This document shows, piece by piece, positions 10,199 to 19,455 of a stretch of DNA of 57,052 nt. The translations under genes and the position numbers were made by a program. How positions within the stretch are numbered: the stretch's first letter is position 1; every line of letters begins with the position of its first letter. The notes under the pieces are model-generated. The model was given only the letters and a program-made list of their open reading frames with translations. It was not told where the DNA came from and made no database searches. This stretch comes from Candidatus Latescibacterota bacterium (GTDB taxonomy: Bacteria; Latescibacterota; UBA2968; UBA8231): positions 1 to 57,052 of the forward strand of contig JAJDUT010000091.1 in NCBI GenBank assembly GCA_022826515.1. Direction: 5' to 3'.

Positions 10199-12639
10199 AC
10201 AGTAACAGTACCCCCAAAATCAAAGCGCACCAAACTCAACCCCACGCCCCAGCCGGGCCGATCCAAGCGCCGGGTGAAGTCGAGGCGCAGCAGATGGTAC
10301 AGCATGAGCGAGACCCCCACCTCATGGTGGAAACTCTCCGCATAGCGCGGATTGTGTCCCATTTTGGCTCGCCGCTCAAGGTCAATCCACGTCCGCCCCG
10401 CAGCCCCGTGCACCACCAACCCCGCGCCCCGCATGGCCCAATCCCACAGCCCCAATAGCTCAAAGGGCGTGGTCTTGAAGTTGTGCTCCCAATACAGGGC
10501 CGCATAGTGCTCCCCCTCATAGGGATGGCCGCGCACCGTGCGGAAAGCGCCAAACGGCGAGAAAAAGCCCATGCTGGCCTCCAAGCATCCAAAGCGCTGC
10601 ATTGGCACATCGCCGATTGAGTATCCCGCTACCAGCCGCACATCGAGCGCGTTGGGCGTGACGCGGCGCTTGAGAAAGGTTTTGAAATGGCCATCCAAGG
10701 CTAGGCGCAAGCGAGTGAAGGAAAAGTCGCTGCCCAATCCAGCACTGCTGTGCTCCACTCCCACCGCGACCCGCCGATTCGCCGTCACACCAAAAGGCTG
10801 GTACGGCCCGCCCCACTCAATGCCCGCCTCTACCGAGCGCAGCCGACCGTCCTCAATGGCCGGATTGGGCCGCGGCCTCCAGTCCCGATTTAACAGACTG
10901 AAAGCGGTCGTCTCCTGTAGCGAAGAATGTTCCTCGTGGTTAAAGCCCACTGCCAAGCCGACCTGACTCGGCAGGGAAAGATAAAGCCGCGCTCGCAGTC
11001 TTTCGTTCCAGTAGTAATCGAAATAGTCGTCCAAGCCCAGCAGAAACTGGCCGCTGTTGAGCAACGGGAAATAGCTGTCCGAAGGAATGCGCGGCACCGG
11101 CCCTCTCCCGTATTCCAGAGCCACCTTACCTGCTGTCCGCTGCCAGCCGACCCGCCCCCGGTAAGACCAGCGCTTCAGACCAACGTTGTATCCGGCAGCG
11201 GTCCCGGTCTCCAGTCCACCGCCCAGACCCCGTTTTCCCTCCAACCCCAGATGAGCCCCACCCACCCGGTCGTATCGCAAAGCGGGCTTCAGATTGACCG
11301 ATCCCCAGCGCGACGGCTCCACCCGCACTCCCGTCTTTTCCGTGGCCTGTTCCGTCCGCTCCTCCGTCTCTTCCCCTTGCTCCTTCACCAACAAACGAGC
11401 GAGAAATCCCGTCGGCCGGAAAGCCTTTTCGAACTGCATAGTGCTGTCGATGGTCGCATAAGCGGCTTGTTCCCGCGCCGACAGGGGCACCTTGTCGGCC
11501 AGCCGGACAAAGGAACTGTCCTGGGCCACGGCCAGCGAATCGACCCGCAGCACTTCCTCGCTGGCGTAGAGCGAATCGGGCATATCGACATTGACTTGGC
11601 AATCGCTCAGCCGCGTTATCACATTGTATTTAATCGCGGGAAAGTGCAGCCCCACCGTGCTGATTTTTACTGCCATAGAAGCTCGGTAATCGACCGGCAA
11701 CCACACCCCTCCAGCAAAGCCGCGGAACTGCTGTTGGTAGGCGAAATCCATGTGCTCGATCAGGGGCAGGGGAACAGCCGAGGTCATACTCGCCCGGCTA
11801 GGTGCCAACTCTACTTCGAGCAAGGCGAAATCCTCATCCAATACCGCGACGCGACCAACAAAAGCGGCTTGCAATTTATTCTTTGGCTCAACCGAGATGT
11901 CGAATACCACCTTATCGTCTAAATAGCGCCGGCCGATCAAGCCGAAGCGGTAGTGCTTGAGGGCATCGGGATGGGTCGGCCCGATCAGGGTGTGGCCGAT
12001 AAAGGGGATATCGTCGTCGTAGAAATTCGCAAACCCCGCAAAGGCCGAGATGTATGCTTCTTGGGCCGCCAAATTTTGAGTCACGCGCCTCGACTTGACC
12101 ACTTCGCGCAGCCCCCGCTCCCGCTCCCAGTAAATCTCCGAGGCCATTTCGCCGATCGAGACGATGCCTTCTTCGTTTTCCAAAACGCGCCGGACATAGG
12201 CTTGTGCCTGATAGCTGGCCAAGCTGGGCCGCCACTCCTGTTTGCGGCGAATGACTTGGCGCATGATACCCTCGGCTGAGGTCTCAGCAGTCACCACAAT
12301 GGGATCAAGCAGAAAGGGCACTGGCGTCAAGGCGAAATCGATCTGCTCCGCAGGGGCCTTCACCTCGCGCTCTTGGGAGACGTAGCCGATATAACTCACC
12401 TTCAACGTCGCCGGTAGCCGCTGCACCTTGAGCGAGTATTCGCCCTCGTCGTTAGCTATGGTCCCGCGATAGGTGTCGGCTAGCTGGACGGTAGCCGCTG
12501 GCAGGGGCTGCCCGGTGGCCGCGTCGGTAACGGTGCCGCGCACCAGCCACGGTTGGGCATGGACTGGAGGGACGGTCCATAAGGCAGCCAAGATGGCCAT
12601 TGTTAAAAGCAACGTCGCGTTAATTTTTTTGCAGTCCAT
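10189..12639 (-). CDS. DUF5686-family outer-membrane protein with CarboxypepD_reg-like domain
   Basis: An 816-residue protein with a signal peptide (to about VPPVHA). A carboxypeptidase-regulatory-like domain follows (WLVRGTVTDAATGQPLPAATVQL through YIGYVSQE), then the central DUF5686 segment beginning DPIVVTAETSAEGIMRQVIRRKQEW. A long C-terminal region of alternating strands looks like an outer-membrane barrel and ends in FDFGGTVTVRM. This resembles SusC-like N-termini without a TonB plug. The family is typical of the FCB group. It is the last gene of a same-strand run that follows the MacAB-like export genes, so a link to envelope export is plausible but unproven. Confidence 0.8.
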   Translation of the reverse strand: MDCKKINATLLLTMAILAALWTVPPVHAQPWLVRGTVTDAATGQPLPAATVQLADTYRGTIANDEGEYSLKVQRLPATLKVSYIGYVSQEREVKAPAEQIDFALTPVPFLLDPIVVTAETSAEGIMRQVIRRKQEWRPSLASYQAQAYVRRVLENEEGIVSIGEMASEIYWERERGLREVVKSRRVTQNLAAQEAYISAFAGFANFYDDDIPFIGHTLIGPTHPDALKHYRFGLIGRRYLDDKVVFDISVEPKNKLQAAFVGRVAVLDEDFALLEVELAPSRASMTSAVPLPLIEHMDFAYQQQFRGFAGGVWLPVDYRASMAVKISTVGLHFPAIKYNVITRLSDCQVNVDMPDSLYASEEVLRVDSLAVAQDSSFVRLADKVPLSAREQAAYATIDSTMQFEKAFRPTGFLARLLVKEQGEETEERTEQATEKTGVRVEPSRWGSVNLKPALRYDRVGGAHLGLEGKRGLGGGLETGTAAGYNVGLKRWSYRGRVGWQRTAGKVALEYGRGPVPRIPSDSYFPLLNSGQFLLGLDDYFDYYWNERLRARLYLSLPSQVGLAVGFNHEEHSSLQETTAFSLLNRDWRPRPNPAIEDGRLRSVEAGIEWGGPYQPFGVTANRRVAVGVEHSSAGLGSDFSFTRLRLALDGHFKTFLKRRVTPNALDVRLVAGYSIGDVPMQRFGCLEASMGFFSPFGAFRTVRGHPYEGEHYAALYWEHNFKTTPFELLGLWDWAMRGAGLVVHGAAGRTWIDLERRAKMGHNPRYAESFHHEVGVSLMLYHLLRLDFTRRLDRPGWGVGLSLVRFDFGGTVTVRM

Positions 12640-12651
12640 AAATATCCCGAC

Positions 12652-12671
12652 TCATTCGTGGTGTAGCGCCT
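12652..12671. repeat. 20-bp direct repeat of the downstream permease gene's 3' end
   Basis: This stretch matches 19 of 20 bases with 14016-14035, which encodes the last residues (EALHHE-stop) of the permease at 14016-15188. Here it is non-coding, just upstream of the DUF5686 gene. The TlpA-like gene lies exactly between the two copies. Confidence 0.6.
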
Positions 12672-12723
12672 ATAGCAGAACCATTTTCAAAACTAGTAGT
12701 TCCGGTGAATGCTTGTAGAACGC

Positions 12724-13947
12724 TCAAAGCTCGCTCAACAGCGAGCCGATAACCATATCGATCCTGTCAGCGGTATCGGGACTGTAGCCATGGATATCGT
12801 AGGCGACTTTACCGTCGCCGTCTATGATCACATGACGTGGATAACCTTGGCCGAAAATGTGCACGGCCTCGTCGTCCGCCAAAGCGATGTCAAAGGTGAA
12901 CGGATGCTTCTCCAAAAACGGCGTCAACTCTGCCATTTCATTGTGGGCAATGGCGAGAAATTTGACATCGCGGTCCGCGTATTTCTCGACCAGTCCGTTG
13001 AGTTCGGGAATCTCCGTGATGCAGGGTGGACAGAAGGTTTGCCACCAGTTGATGACAACGGGCCTGCCGCGCAGCGTGCTCAGATCAATGGTGGTGCTGT
13101 CGAGCCGAGTAACGGTGACATTGGGCATCTCAAAGCCCACGGCGAGCGCGACCGTTTGATCACTGCGCTCAATCACTAACTGATCCCCCGTCGCCGACAC
13201 ATGGGCTAGTTTGTAGGCCCGACCGTCGATCAAGAAGGGTTCGTTGACCCAGAAAGCCTCGTCCTCCAGCACCTCGGTTTGGCCGTATAGACTGGTCAAG
13301 AATACGCCGTCCCCGTCGCGGTCAATCATGAGCTGATGTAAAGTAAGGTCCAGTGAGTCAGCAGGTAGGGTATAGGCCAAGAAACCCGGAGACCTCATTA
13401 TTGCCAAGGCATAGCGCCTGTCTCCGATGGTTGCCTTGCCCAAGCGCAGTCCTAAGGGGCGGTGCAACACGTCATTTCGTTCGCGGCTGATAAAGAGTTC
13501 GATCTTGGACTCAGGCGCTTGACCAGCCGGAGGTACGGTCAACTCGGCTCTCAGAGCGTCATCACCTGGAACGTATTTAAAAGGACCTTTTGTCAACTGG
13601 AGTTGATGCGGCTGTGCAGTAGAATCGGCAAGGGCGAAGGCAATATCCTGTCCGTCGTTATCTTGTCCCACTATGATAATCGGCTCAGCCGACGAATCGT
13701 CGAAGGACAGGCGGGCGTGTAAGGACTCGTGGATTTCTAGCTCAGCAACCGATTGAATTTCGGGCAACCCTTCCACCAACTGCGAGCCGCCCAAAGCGCG
13801 CATCAGACCAGGCAGGAAGAGATGCTCTACGGAATCCTCGCGCACGGATTCCATTTTCACCGTGATACTCTCCGCGCTGGCCTGTTCATAACTGAACGCC
13901 GTGGCGATGAGGGCGATGATGGTGATTACAGATTTGATCGATTTCAT
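12724..13947 (-). CDS. TlpA-like thioredoxin-fold protein
   Basis: A 407-residue exported protein with a signal peptide ending near EQASA. The first ~270 residues are of unknown fold. The last ~135 residues form a TlpA/ResA-like thioredoxin domain with WWQTFCPPC (CPPC, Cys306 and Cys309), a cis-Pro region YPRHVIIDGDG and the typical DVKFLAIA strand. It probably acts as a periplasmic thiol-disulfide reductant. RBS AGGAGGATGAC precedes the ATG. It follows the MacB-like permease by 68 bases and is bracketed by 20-bp direct repeats of that permease's 3' end, a possible insertion scar. CPPC is less common than CxxC variants such as CEPC. Confidence 0.8.
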   Translation of the reverse strand: MKSIKSVITIIALIATAFSYEQASAESITVKMESVREDSVEHLFLPGLMRALGGSQLVEGLPEIQSVAELEIHESLHARLSFDDSSAEPIIIVGQDNDGQDIAFALADSTAQPHQLQLTKGPFKYVPGDDALRAELTVPPAGQAPESKIELFISRERNDVLHRPLGLRLGKATIGDRRYALAIMRSPGFLAYTLPADSLDLTLHQLMIDRDGDGVFLTSLYGQTEVLEDEAFWVNEPFLIDGRAYKLAHVSATGDQLVIERSDQTVALAVGFEMPNVTVTRLDSTTIDLSTLRGRPVVINWWQTFCPPCITEIPELNGLVEKYADRDVKFLAIAHNEMAELTPFLEKHPFTFDIALADDEAVHIFGQGYPRHVIIDGDGKVAYDIHGYSPDTADRIDMVIGSLLSEL

Positions 13948-14015
13948 GTCATCCTCCTATGGGATGTGTGAAATGCGTTTGGGGTTGTTTGAGCTTCGGA
14001 CAGCCACATTCCGCT

Positions 14016-15188
14016 TCATTCGTGGTGCAGCGCCTCGACCGGCCGAACCTGACAGGCTAGCCGCCCTGGGTACAGGCTACACACGATCACGAGGCCGTAA
14101 ATTACCAGCGCCGCAAAGGCCAAACTGAGTGCATAGATCCCGCTAGTGTAATTGAGCAGTTCCAGCAATGGGAATTGCAAGACGAGCAACAGGCCAGCAA
14201 TTACGCCGACACTGGCGACCACCACTATCTCGCCCGTCAACTGTGCATAGATACTGGCCGCGGACCCTCCCAAGGCCCTTCTCAGACCGATCTCCTCGGT
14301 CCTCAGCGTCGTCCGCTGCCACAACACGCCACTCAACGACAGAGCCACCATACCCAGCACCAACACCGAGACGACCCCGAGAGCGAACAAGGGGACTAGA
14401 GTCAACTTGAACGACGAGGTTCGGGAATCCGCTAAGGTCGTAATGTTGACTTCGTAGCCCGGTGCCATGGCCTTAAGCCGTCTATCGATTTGCTCTTGGG
14501 CAGCCAACGGCGTATCGGGACGTACTTTGACTAAAAAATTGCCGCGATTTTCTTCTTCACTCTGGCGAGTAAACACGAAGAAACCAGGATCGGAAAACTC
14601 CCCGAGGCGGCGATAGTCAGAGACCACCCCGATGATCCGTTCGTTAGACCCCTGCCACTCTTCAATCTTTTGGCCGATGGGATCTTCACGGCCAAAGAGC
14701 GCCTCGCTGAGCGGCTGGGTTATCACGATCGGCTCCCAGTCCAGCCCCGCGTCCTCCTCGCCAAACCACCGCCCGCTGACCAAGTCCAGCCCGAGCGTCT
14801 GGTGGAACTGGTCCGAAACACTGCCAATGGAGACCCATCGTCCATCTACGGTAAATAGGGCCTGAAGACCGAGCCTATAGGGGAGGGCCATGTAATCCGC
14901 CGAGGAGACCGATTCAATCCAGTCGAATCCCTCTAAGGCCAGATAGACCTGTCTGCGGCTCACAGGCGGCTTTTCCCCACCGACCCGCCCGCTGACCCGA
15001 TCCGGGTGGAAGTTCACGACCCATTTATTTTCGTAGGAAAATCCGAGAGGTCGCCAATAATTGCCTGCTTTGTCCATGGCGAGGGAGGCCGTGGTAAAAA
15101 CGAGCAGGAAAGAAATGAAAATCTGGAGGGCTGTTAACGCGTTCGCCCTTTTGCGATTCCAGACTATCTTGCAGAGATGGCGTATCAT
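14016..15188 (-). CDS. ABC transporter permease (MacB/FtsX type), second of pair
   Basis: A 390-residue inner-membrane permease: N-terminal membrane segment (about 17-36), a large periplasmic MacB-type core domain, then three C-terminal segments of the FtsX domain (LVPLFALGVVSVLVLGMVALSLSG and after, ending RPVEALHHE). The TTLRTEEIGLRRALGGS motif is the usual cytoplasmic coupling segment. The ATG at 15188, preceded by AAGGAGGAAGCA and overlapping the previous stop by four bases, was preferred over an earlier in-frame start. Operon: adaptor - ATPase - permease - this permease. The two permeases probably form a heterodimer. Confidence 0.85.
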   Translation of the reverse strand: MIRHLCKIVWNRKRANALTALQIFISFLLVFTTASLAMDKAGNYWRPLGFSYENKWVVNFHPDRVSGRVGGEKPPVSRRQVYLALEGFDWIESVSSADYMALPYRLGLQALFTVDGRWVSIGSVSDQFHQTLGLDLVSGRWFGEEDAGLDWEPIVITQPLSEALFGREDPIGQKIEEWQGSNERIIGVVSDYRRLGEFSDPGFFVFTRQSEEENRGNFLVKVRPDTPLAAQEQIDRRLKAMAPGYEVNITTLADSRTSSFKLTLVPLFALGVVSVLVLGMVALSLSGVLWQRTTLRTEEIGLRRALGGSAASIYAQLTGEIVVVASVGVIAGLLLVLQFPLLELLNYTSGIYALSLAFAALVIYGLVIVCSLYPGRLACQVRPVEALHHE

Positions 15189-16435
15189 TGCTTCCTCCTT
15201 CTGAGGGCCTCTACGATATGCAGGCGCGACATTTTCCACGCCGGATAGACGCCAGAAATCAGACCGAAGACTAGGGTCATCACCAAGCCGTAGAGGAAGA
15301 TGCGATGGTTCAGATGGAATTCGGCGTACTGCACAATGTCGCTGGCACCGAGCATTTGCAGGACGAGAAAAGTAAAAACCAGCCCCAAGGCACCGCCCAA
15401 GAGCGTGAGAAGCACGTTTTCTACTAGGAACTGTCCCACCAAGGTGAGCGAAGATCCGCCAAATGCCTTGCGCACCCCGATCTCAGAAGCGCGCTCCAAG
15501 ATGCGGGTAGTGTTGATATTGACTAAGCTGACCACCGGCAGGAGCATGAAGAGCAGGATGAGAACTCCAACCAGCGCTATGAACCCACGGCTCGTTAGCA
15601 TGCTAAAGGAGAACATGCCTTCCAAAGTATGTTCTAACAGCGTTGTCGGGCCGCCAGAGATGTGGTTGACTTGGTCGGGATTGGGGTATTCGACCCGGGT
15701 GAGCACATCGGCGAATTCCTCTTTGATAAGCGGTATTTCGGCCGCACTAGGCGCTAGGATAAGTGCCTGATAGCCGCTAAACACCGAATCGTAACGCAGG
15801 TAATCATCTGTTTTTTGGGCACTGACGGGTACCCAGATATCAGCAAAGGTCATCAGGCGGAATGCCGGCACATTGGATACGACTCCTACTACGCGGAACG
15901 CTTGTTCCTTGAGTTCGATGTGCTTGCCCACGGCCTGCTCTCCTCCGAAAAATACCTGGCGCGTCGCCTCATTGATTACGGCTACCCGTTGGCCCTCCTC
16001 TACCTCTTGTACTGTATAGGGGCGGCCTTCGAGGAAGTCGAATTCGAGGACCTCCCAGAACACCCCGTCCGTGTACTTGAGCTCGGATTCTATCTTCTCG
16101 CCTTTGCGGAACGTCGCTTCTGTGGATGCACCGCCCCCGGAAATGGACACCTTTTCCGCTTGGGCCAGTGAAGACACATACCGTTTCAAAAAGGCATAGC
16201 TAGGCGAGTTAACTATATAGCCTGTCTCTCCCAATTTTTCCCCTTTTATCGACTGCAAGATGAGCGTCCGATCCGCCCGTGTCTCCGGCGGGAAGGAGCC
16301 AAAGACGTGGTCGAACAAGGCCGTCGCCACCATCAGCACCATGAGCGTAAAGCTGATGGTAACGAGGCTGATGCAGGTAAAGACCTTGCGCCGCAGCAGA
16401 ACCTTGAGCGCCATTTTGATGTAGTTCTTTAGCAT
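15185..16435 (-). CDS. ABC transporter permease (MacB/FtsX type), first of pair
   Basis: A 416-residue permease with the same plan as its neighbour: N-terminal segment (about 18-45), MacB-type periplasmic domain, and C-terminal FtsX segments with ERASEIGVRKAFGGSS, the FtsX coupling motif, ending HIVEALRRRKQ. RBS GAGGAGGATGAG sits before the ATG. It overlaps the downstream permease by ATGA and is 12 bases from the ATPase gene. In MacAB-type systems such permeases transmit ATP-driven conformational change to the periplasm rather than moving substrate through the membrane. The substrate here is unknown. Confidence 0.85.
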   Translation of the reverse strand: MLKNYIKMALKVLLRRKVFTCISLVTISFTLMVLMVATALFDHVFGSFPPETRADRTLILQSIKGEKLGETGYIVNSPSYAFLKRYVSSLAQAEKVSISGGGASTEATFRKGEKIESELKYTDGVFWEVLEFDFLEGRPYTVQEVEEGQRVAVINEATRQVFFGGEQAVGKHIELKEQAFRVVGVVSNVPAFRLMTFADIWVPVSAQKTDDYLRYDSVFSGYQALILAPSAAEIPLIKEEFADVLTRVEYPNPDQVNHISGGPTTLLEHTLEGMFSFSMLTSRGFIALVGVLILLFMLLPVVSLVNINTTRILERASEIGVRKAFGGSSLTLVGQFLVENVLLTLLGGALGLVFTFLVLQMLGASDIVQYAEFHLNHRIFLYGLVMTLVFGLISGVYPAWKMSRLHIVEALRRRKQ

Positions 16436-16447
16436 CTCATCCTCCTC

Positions 16448-17113
16448 TCACTGGACCTGCCGCCCGTCGAAGAGCCGCACCGTGCGCCCGGTTCGATCTG
16501 CTAGGCGCTGGTCGTGCGTCACCATGACGATGGTGGTGCCCTCTTCGTTGAGCTGGTGCATGATGCCCATGATTTCGTCGCCCATCTGGCTGTCCAAATT
16601 GCCCGTCGGCTCGTCGGCCAACAGGATGTGCGGCTGCGCAACAATGGCCCTAGCCACGGCCACGCGCTGCTGCTGCCCACCCGACAGTTGCGACGGGAAG
16701 TGCTTCACTCGCGAACTCAGCCCGACCCGATCCAGCGCCTTCAGCGCCATCTGCCGCCGCTCCTTGCCCGACAGCCCTCGGCGATAGAGCAGGGGAATCT
16801 CCACGTTATCGACCACGTTCAAATCGGCGATCAGGTGGAAACTCTGGAATATGAAGCCGACCTCCTCGTTGCGGATGTGCGCCAAGTAGCGGTCGGCGTA
16901 GGAATTGATGGCCTGACCGTTGAGGACGATTTCGCCAGCGGAAGGTTCGTCGAGCAGGCCGATGACGTTGAGCAGGGTGCTCTTGCCCGAGCCGGACGGC
17001 CCCATCACCGAAATGAACTCCCCCTCGTCAACGGCAAAGTTGATATTGCTCAAGGCCACGGTCTCAACTTGCTCAGTGCGGTACACCTTTTCGATGCCTT
17101 CGAGTGCAATCAT
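16448..17113 (-). CDS. ABC transporter ATP-binding protein (MacB/LolD type)
   Basis: A 221-residue ATPase with Walker A GPSGSGKS (39-46 region), the signature LSGGQQQR and Walker B LLADEPTGNLDS, followed by the H-loop VTHD. Sequence and length match the LolD/MacB nucleotide-binding class that pairs with FtsX-type permeases. RBS AAAGGAGACAGCC precedes the ATG. It lies between the adaptor gene and the two permeases in one operon. Confidence 0.92.
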   Translation of the reverse strand: MIALEGIEKVYRTEQVETVALSNINFAVDEGEFISVMGPSGSGKSTLLNVIGLLDEPSAGEIVLNGQAINSYADRYLAHIRNEEVGFIFQSFHLIADLNVVDNVEIPLLYRRGLSGKERRQMALKALDRVGLSSRVKHFPSQLSGGQQQRVAVARAIVAQPHILLADEPTGNLDSQMGDEIMGIMHQLNEEGTTIVMVTHDQRLADRTGRTVRLFDGRQVQ

Positions 17114-17124
17114 GGCTGTCTCCT

Positions 17125-18390
17125 TTATTTGATTTGGACTTCGTCCAAGTGCAGGTAGTCTTTCACATCCGAGATGATCACTTCGTCGCCCTCGATTAAC
17201 CCTTCTTCCACCTCGTAGTACTCGAAATTGGCAATGCCAATGCGCACCTCGGTCTTCACCGCGGTTTGGCCGCGCACCACAAAGACCTCGTGCAGGCCCT
17301 CCCGCCCGCTGATGAACGGCCCCCGCTTGAGGCGCAGGGCGCGGTCCTTGCGCGCGGTGACGATATAGGCGTCCACCCGCTGGTTGGGCCGCAGCAGCGC
17401 GTGCGCTGAATCCTCTAATTCTAATTCGACTTCAAGCTGGATGACCCCACTCTCAACCGTGGGCAGGATGCGGGCGATGTGGCCCTTTACATATTCTTCC
17501 TCATTAATGCGCGAGCGCACCCACAGCCCGGTCTGGAGCCGACGGGCGTGGATATCGGAAACCGTGACATCCACGCGGAACGAACTGAGGTCGGCGATGC
17601 GGGCGATTTCCTGGCCCTGGCTGATGGAAGCGCCAACTTCCGGCGCAATCGCGGTGAGTACGCCGTCTCGGTCGGCGCGGATGTGGGCGCGCTCCAAGCG
17701 GCGGCGGGCCTCCTCGACCTCGCGTTCGAGGATATTCATCTCCAATTGCAGGGCCTCCAACTGGGCTTGGGTGGATTCGACGAGGTTGCGGCGGTCTTCT
17801 TCGAGCTGCTGCAATTCAATCTCAGCGCGCTGTTCTTGTAGGTGCGCTTGGCTCAACTCTTCCTCGGAAACCGCGCCAAAACCCTGTAATTCGCGGAGCT
17901 GCTCGGTGCGGGTCTTAAAACGCTGAAATTCCAAGTCTTTCAGCCGCCAGCGCGTGTCTAGGTCGCTCAGCTTTTTGCGTTCGTCCAATTCGAGTTGGGT
18001 GCGGCGGTTCTGCTTGAGGGCCAACTCTTCGGCCCGCTTCTCGACGTCGAGCCGCGCGGCGTTCAAATCCAGTTCGACGATGGACTGTCCCTGCTCCAAC
18101 ATGGCTCCCGGCTTTTGCAGGATGCGTACCAGCCGCGTATTGATGGGGCTGAAGATGATCTGCTCGAACTGAGGTACCACCGTGCCCGAAGCAGTAATCG
18201 TCTCTTCCACTGCGCCCCACTGCACCTGCGCGGTGCGAATGCGGTCGGGATCCAGCGCCGGCCTGATCCAACTGGGCAACCAAACAGAGAGCCAGAGGAG
18301 CGCAGCCACTCCCGCCACTGTATAGGCGATGCGCTTGCCGCGCTGGCGTCGCAGGAAGGTGGGATCTATTGGGCGGTCCATTGTGTCCAT
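17125..18390 (-). CDS. HlyD/MacA-type periplasmic adaptor protein
   Basis: A 421-residue membrane-anchored adaptor. A single N-terminal membrane segment (AYTVAGVAALLWLSVWLPSW) is followed by a half lipoyl motif, a long coiled-coil hairpin (about residues 110-230, rich in E/R/L/Q), the second lipoyl half, then beta-barrel and membrane-proximal domains. The start at 18390 has GGAGG ten bases upstream; longer in-frame starts lack one. It would bridge the ABC permeases to the outer membrane. No TolC-like gene is visible in the operon; the DUF5686 barrel at its end is the only outer-membrane candidate. Confidence 0.88.
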   Translation of the reverse strand: MDTMDRPIDPTFLRRQRGKRIAYTVAGVAALLWLSVWLPSWIRPALDPDRIRTAQVQWGAVEETITASGTVVPQFEQIIFSPINTRLVRILQKPGAMLEQGQSIVELDLNAARLDVEKRAEELALKQNRRTQLELDERKKLSDLDTRWRLKDLEFQRFKTRTEQLRELQGFGAVSEEELSQAHLQEQRAEIELQQLEEDRRNLVESTQAQLEALQLEMNILEREVEEARRRLERAHIRADRDGVLTAIAPEVGASISQGQEIARIADLSSFRVDVTVSDIHARRLQTGLWVRSRINEEEYVKGHIARILPTVESGVIQLEVELELEDSAHALLRPNQRVDAYIVTARKDRALRLKRGPFISGREGLHEVFVVRGQTAVKTEVRIGIANFEYYEVEEGLIEGDEVIISDVKDYLHLDEVQIK

Positions 18391-18491
18391 GAGGTTCATT
18401 CCTCCGCTTGTCATTTGTATAACAAATTCCGTGCCAAACTGACAAATGCTTGTTTTTACTTGAGTTGTATTTTTTGGGATAGGGCATTTTC

Positions 18492-18526
18492 GTCCGCTTT
18501 TGAACAATCACTGTTCATTTTCGGAC
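18492..18526. promoter_or_regulatory. Dyad-symmetric element upstream of the export operon
   Basis: The layout is GTCCG-N4-TGAACA-N5-TGTTCA-N4-CGGAC, perfectly symmetric about 18509 and about 100 bases upstream of the adaptor start at 18390. It is a plausible operator for a dimeric repressor. No regulator gene is adjacent, so its protein is unknown. It is not followed by a T run on either strand, which argues against a terminator. Confidence 0.4.
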
Positions 18527-18549
18527 AGTTGCCCGGAATCGGGAGGCAC

Positions 18550-18577
18550 AAAAAAAGGGCACCCACGAGGGGTGCCC
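18550..18577 (-). terminator. Rho-independent terminator of the PhyH gene / GTAGGGGC-type repeat
   Basis: On the minus strand GGGCACCC (18577-18570) pairs with GGGTGCCC (18564-18557) around a five-base loop, followed by seven Ts. It lies 25 bases after the dioxygenase stop codon. The hairpin with its flanking GCCCCTAC belongs to the same repeat family as 19456-19542 and 50008-50061. Confidence 0.8.
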
Positions 18578-18601
18578 CTACGGACGCAATCGGCGCGGAA
18601 T

Positions 18602-19396
18602 CTATTCGACCCAGTGGCGGAACAAGGGCTGGACTGGGGCGGGCAGTTCGGCGAGAACGCTGGCGGGCAGCGATGGCACGGCGTTTTCCTTGCGGCCGGT
18701 TTCGTCGGACAGGCGGCGGCGCTCGTCCGAGCCGGGGCGCAAGACCTCGACATTGAGCCACCAAGGGGCGTAGCGCACGACTACCGAGGTGCGGGGTTGA
18801 TGCGAGCGGTTGGGCGCGGTCGCGTGCCACAGGCGGCTGTCGAGCACGAGCACGCTGCCGGCTGGGCCGCAGGCGTTTACTTCCGTGGGATACGGGGCCA
18901 GCGGCTCGACGCCATTATCACCAGTGGGGTTGTTCGGGGAGCGGTGGCTGCCGGGGACGAGGAGGGTGCCGCCGTTTTCCTCGGTAAAGGGGGCCAGCAT
19001 CCACAAGGTGGTCAAGTGGACCGTCGCATCGGGATACGGCGCGGGGATGTGGCCGGCGTTGTTCTGGTTGAAGGGCCAGTCGGCGTGCCAGCCGCCGCGC
19101 TCGTTGCCCGGGTAGTTGATCGTGCCGGTGGTGAAGGAGATGCGCGGATGATGGCCTAACATCGCGCCGACCAAGGCGAGGAGATTTTCATCGGCGAGAA
19201 ACGGCGCAAAGGACTGGTCGAAGTTGATCATGCCCGGCAGGTGGCCAATGCCGGATGGGGCTGCGGGATTGCGGTGTTCTGCGACCGCGGCCTCGACGCT
19301 CTGGCGCACGTGCTCGACTTGGTCGGCTGGGATGACGCCTTCGACCACGCACCAGCCGTCTAGTTTTAGGTGTAGAAGCAGTCGTTCTAGTTGCAT
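18602..19396 (-). CDS. Phytanoyl-CoA dioxygenase (PhyH) family protein
   Basis: A 264-residue non-haem Fe(II)/2-oxoglutarate oxygenase. The metal triad is visible as GGWHADWPF (His104, Asp106) and RLWHATAP (His191). The Arg in QPRTS (~202) is placed to bind 2-oxoglutarate. The start at 19396 has AGGGAG seven bases upstream; an in-frame ATG at 19414 is also possible. The substrate is unknown; PhyH-family members hydroxylate diverse small molecules and lipids. It is monocistronic, with a strong terminator, and lies between two GTAGGGGC-type repeats, so it may be a movable unit. Confidence 0.88.
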   Translation of the reverse strand: MQLERLLLHLKLDGWCVVEGVIPADQVEHVRQSVEAAVAEHRNPAAPSGIGHLPGMINFDQSFAPFLADENLLALVGAMLGHHPRISFTTGTINYPGNERGGWHADWPFNQNNAGHIPAPYPDATVHLTTLWMLAPFTEENGGTLLVPGSHRSPNNPTGDNGVEPLAPYPTEVNACGPAGSVLVLDSRLWHATAPNRSHQPRTSVVVRYAPWWLNVEVLRPGSDERRRLSDETGRKENAVPSLPASVLAELPAPVQPLFRHWVE

Positions 19397-19455
19397 GAGC
19401 TCGCTCCCTGTCATCGGCTACATAAGTGATATTACGTATCTGCGCCGGTAGGTGT

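Noticed and set aside
10927..11922. Plus-strand open frame of 331 codons
   Set aside because: It lies opposite the DUF5686 gene, has low-complexity composition and no recognisable domain, so it is a shadow of the real gene.
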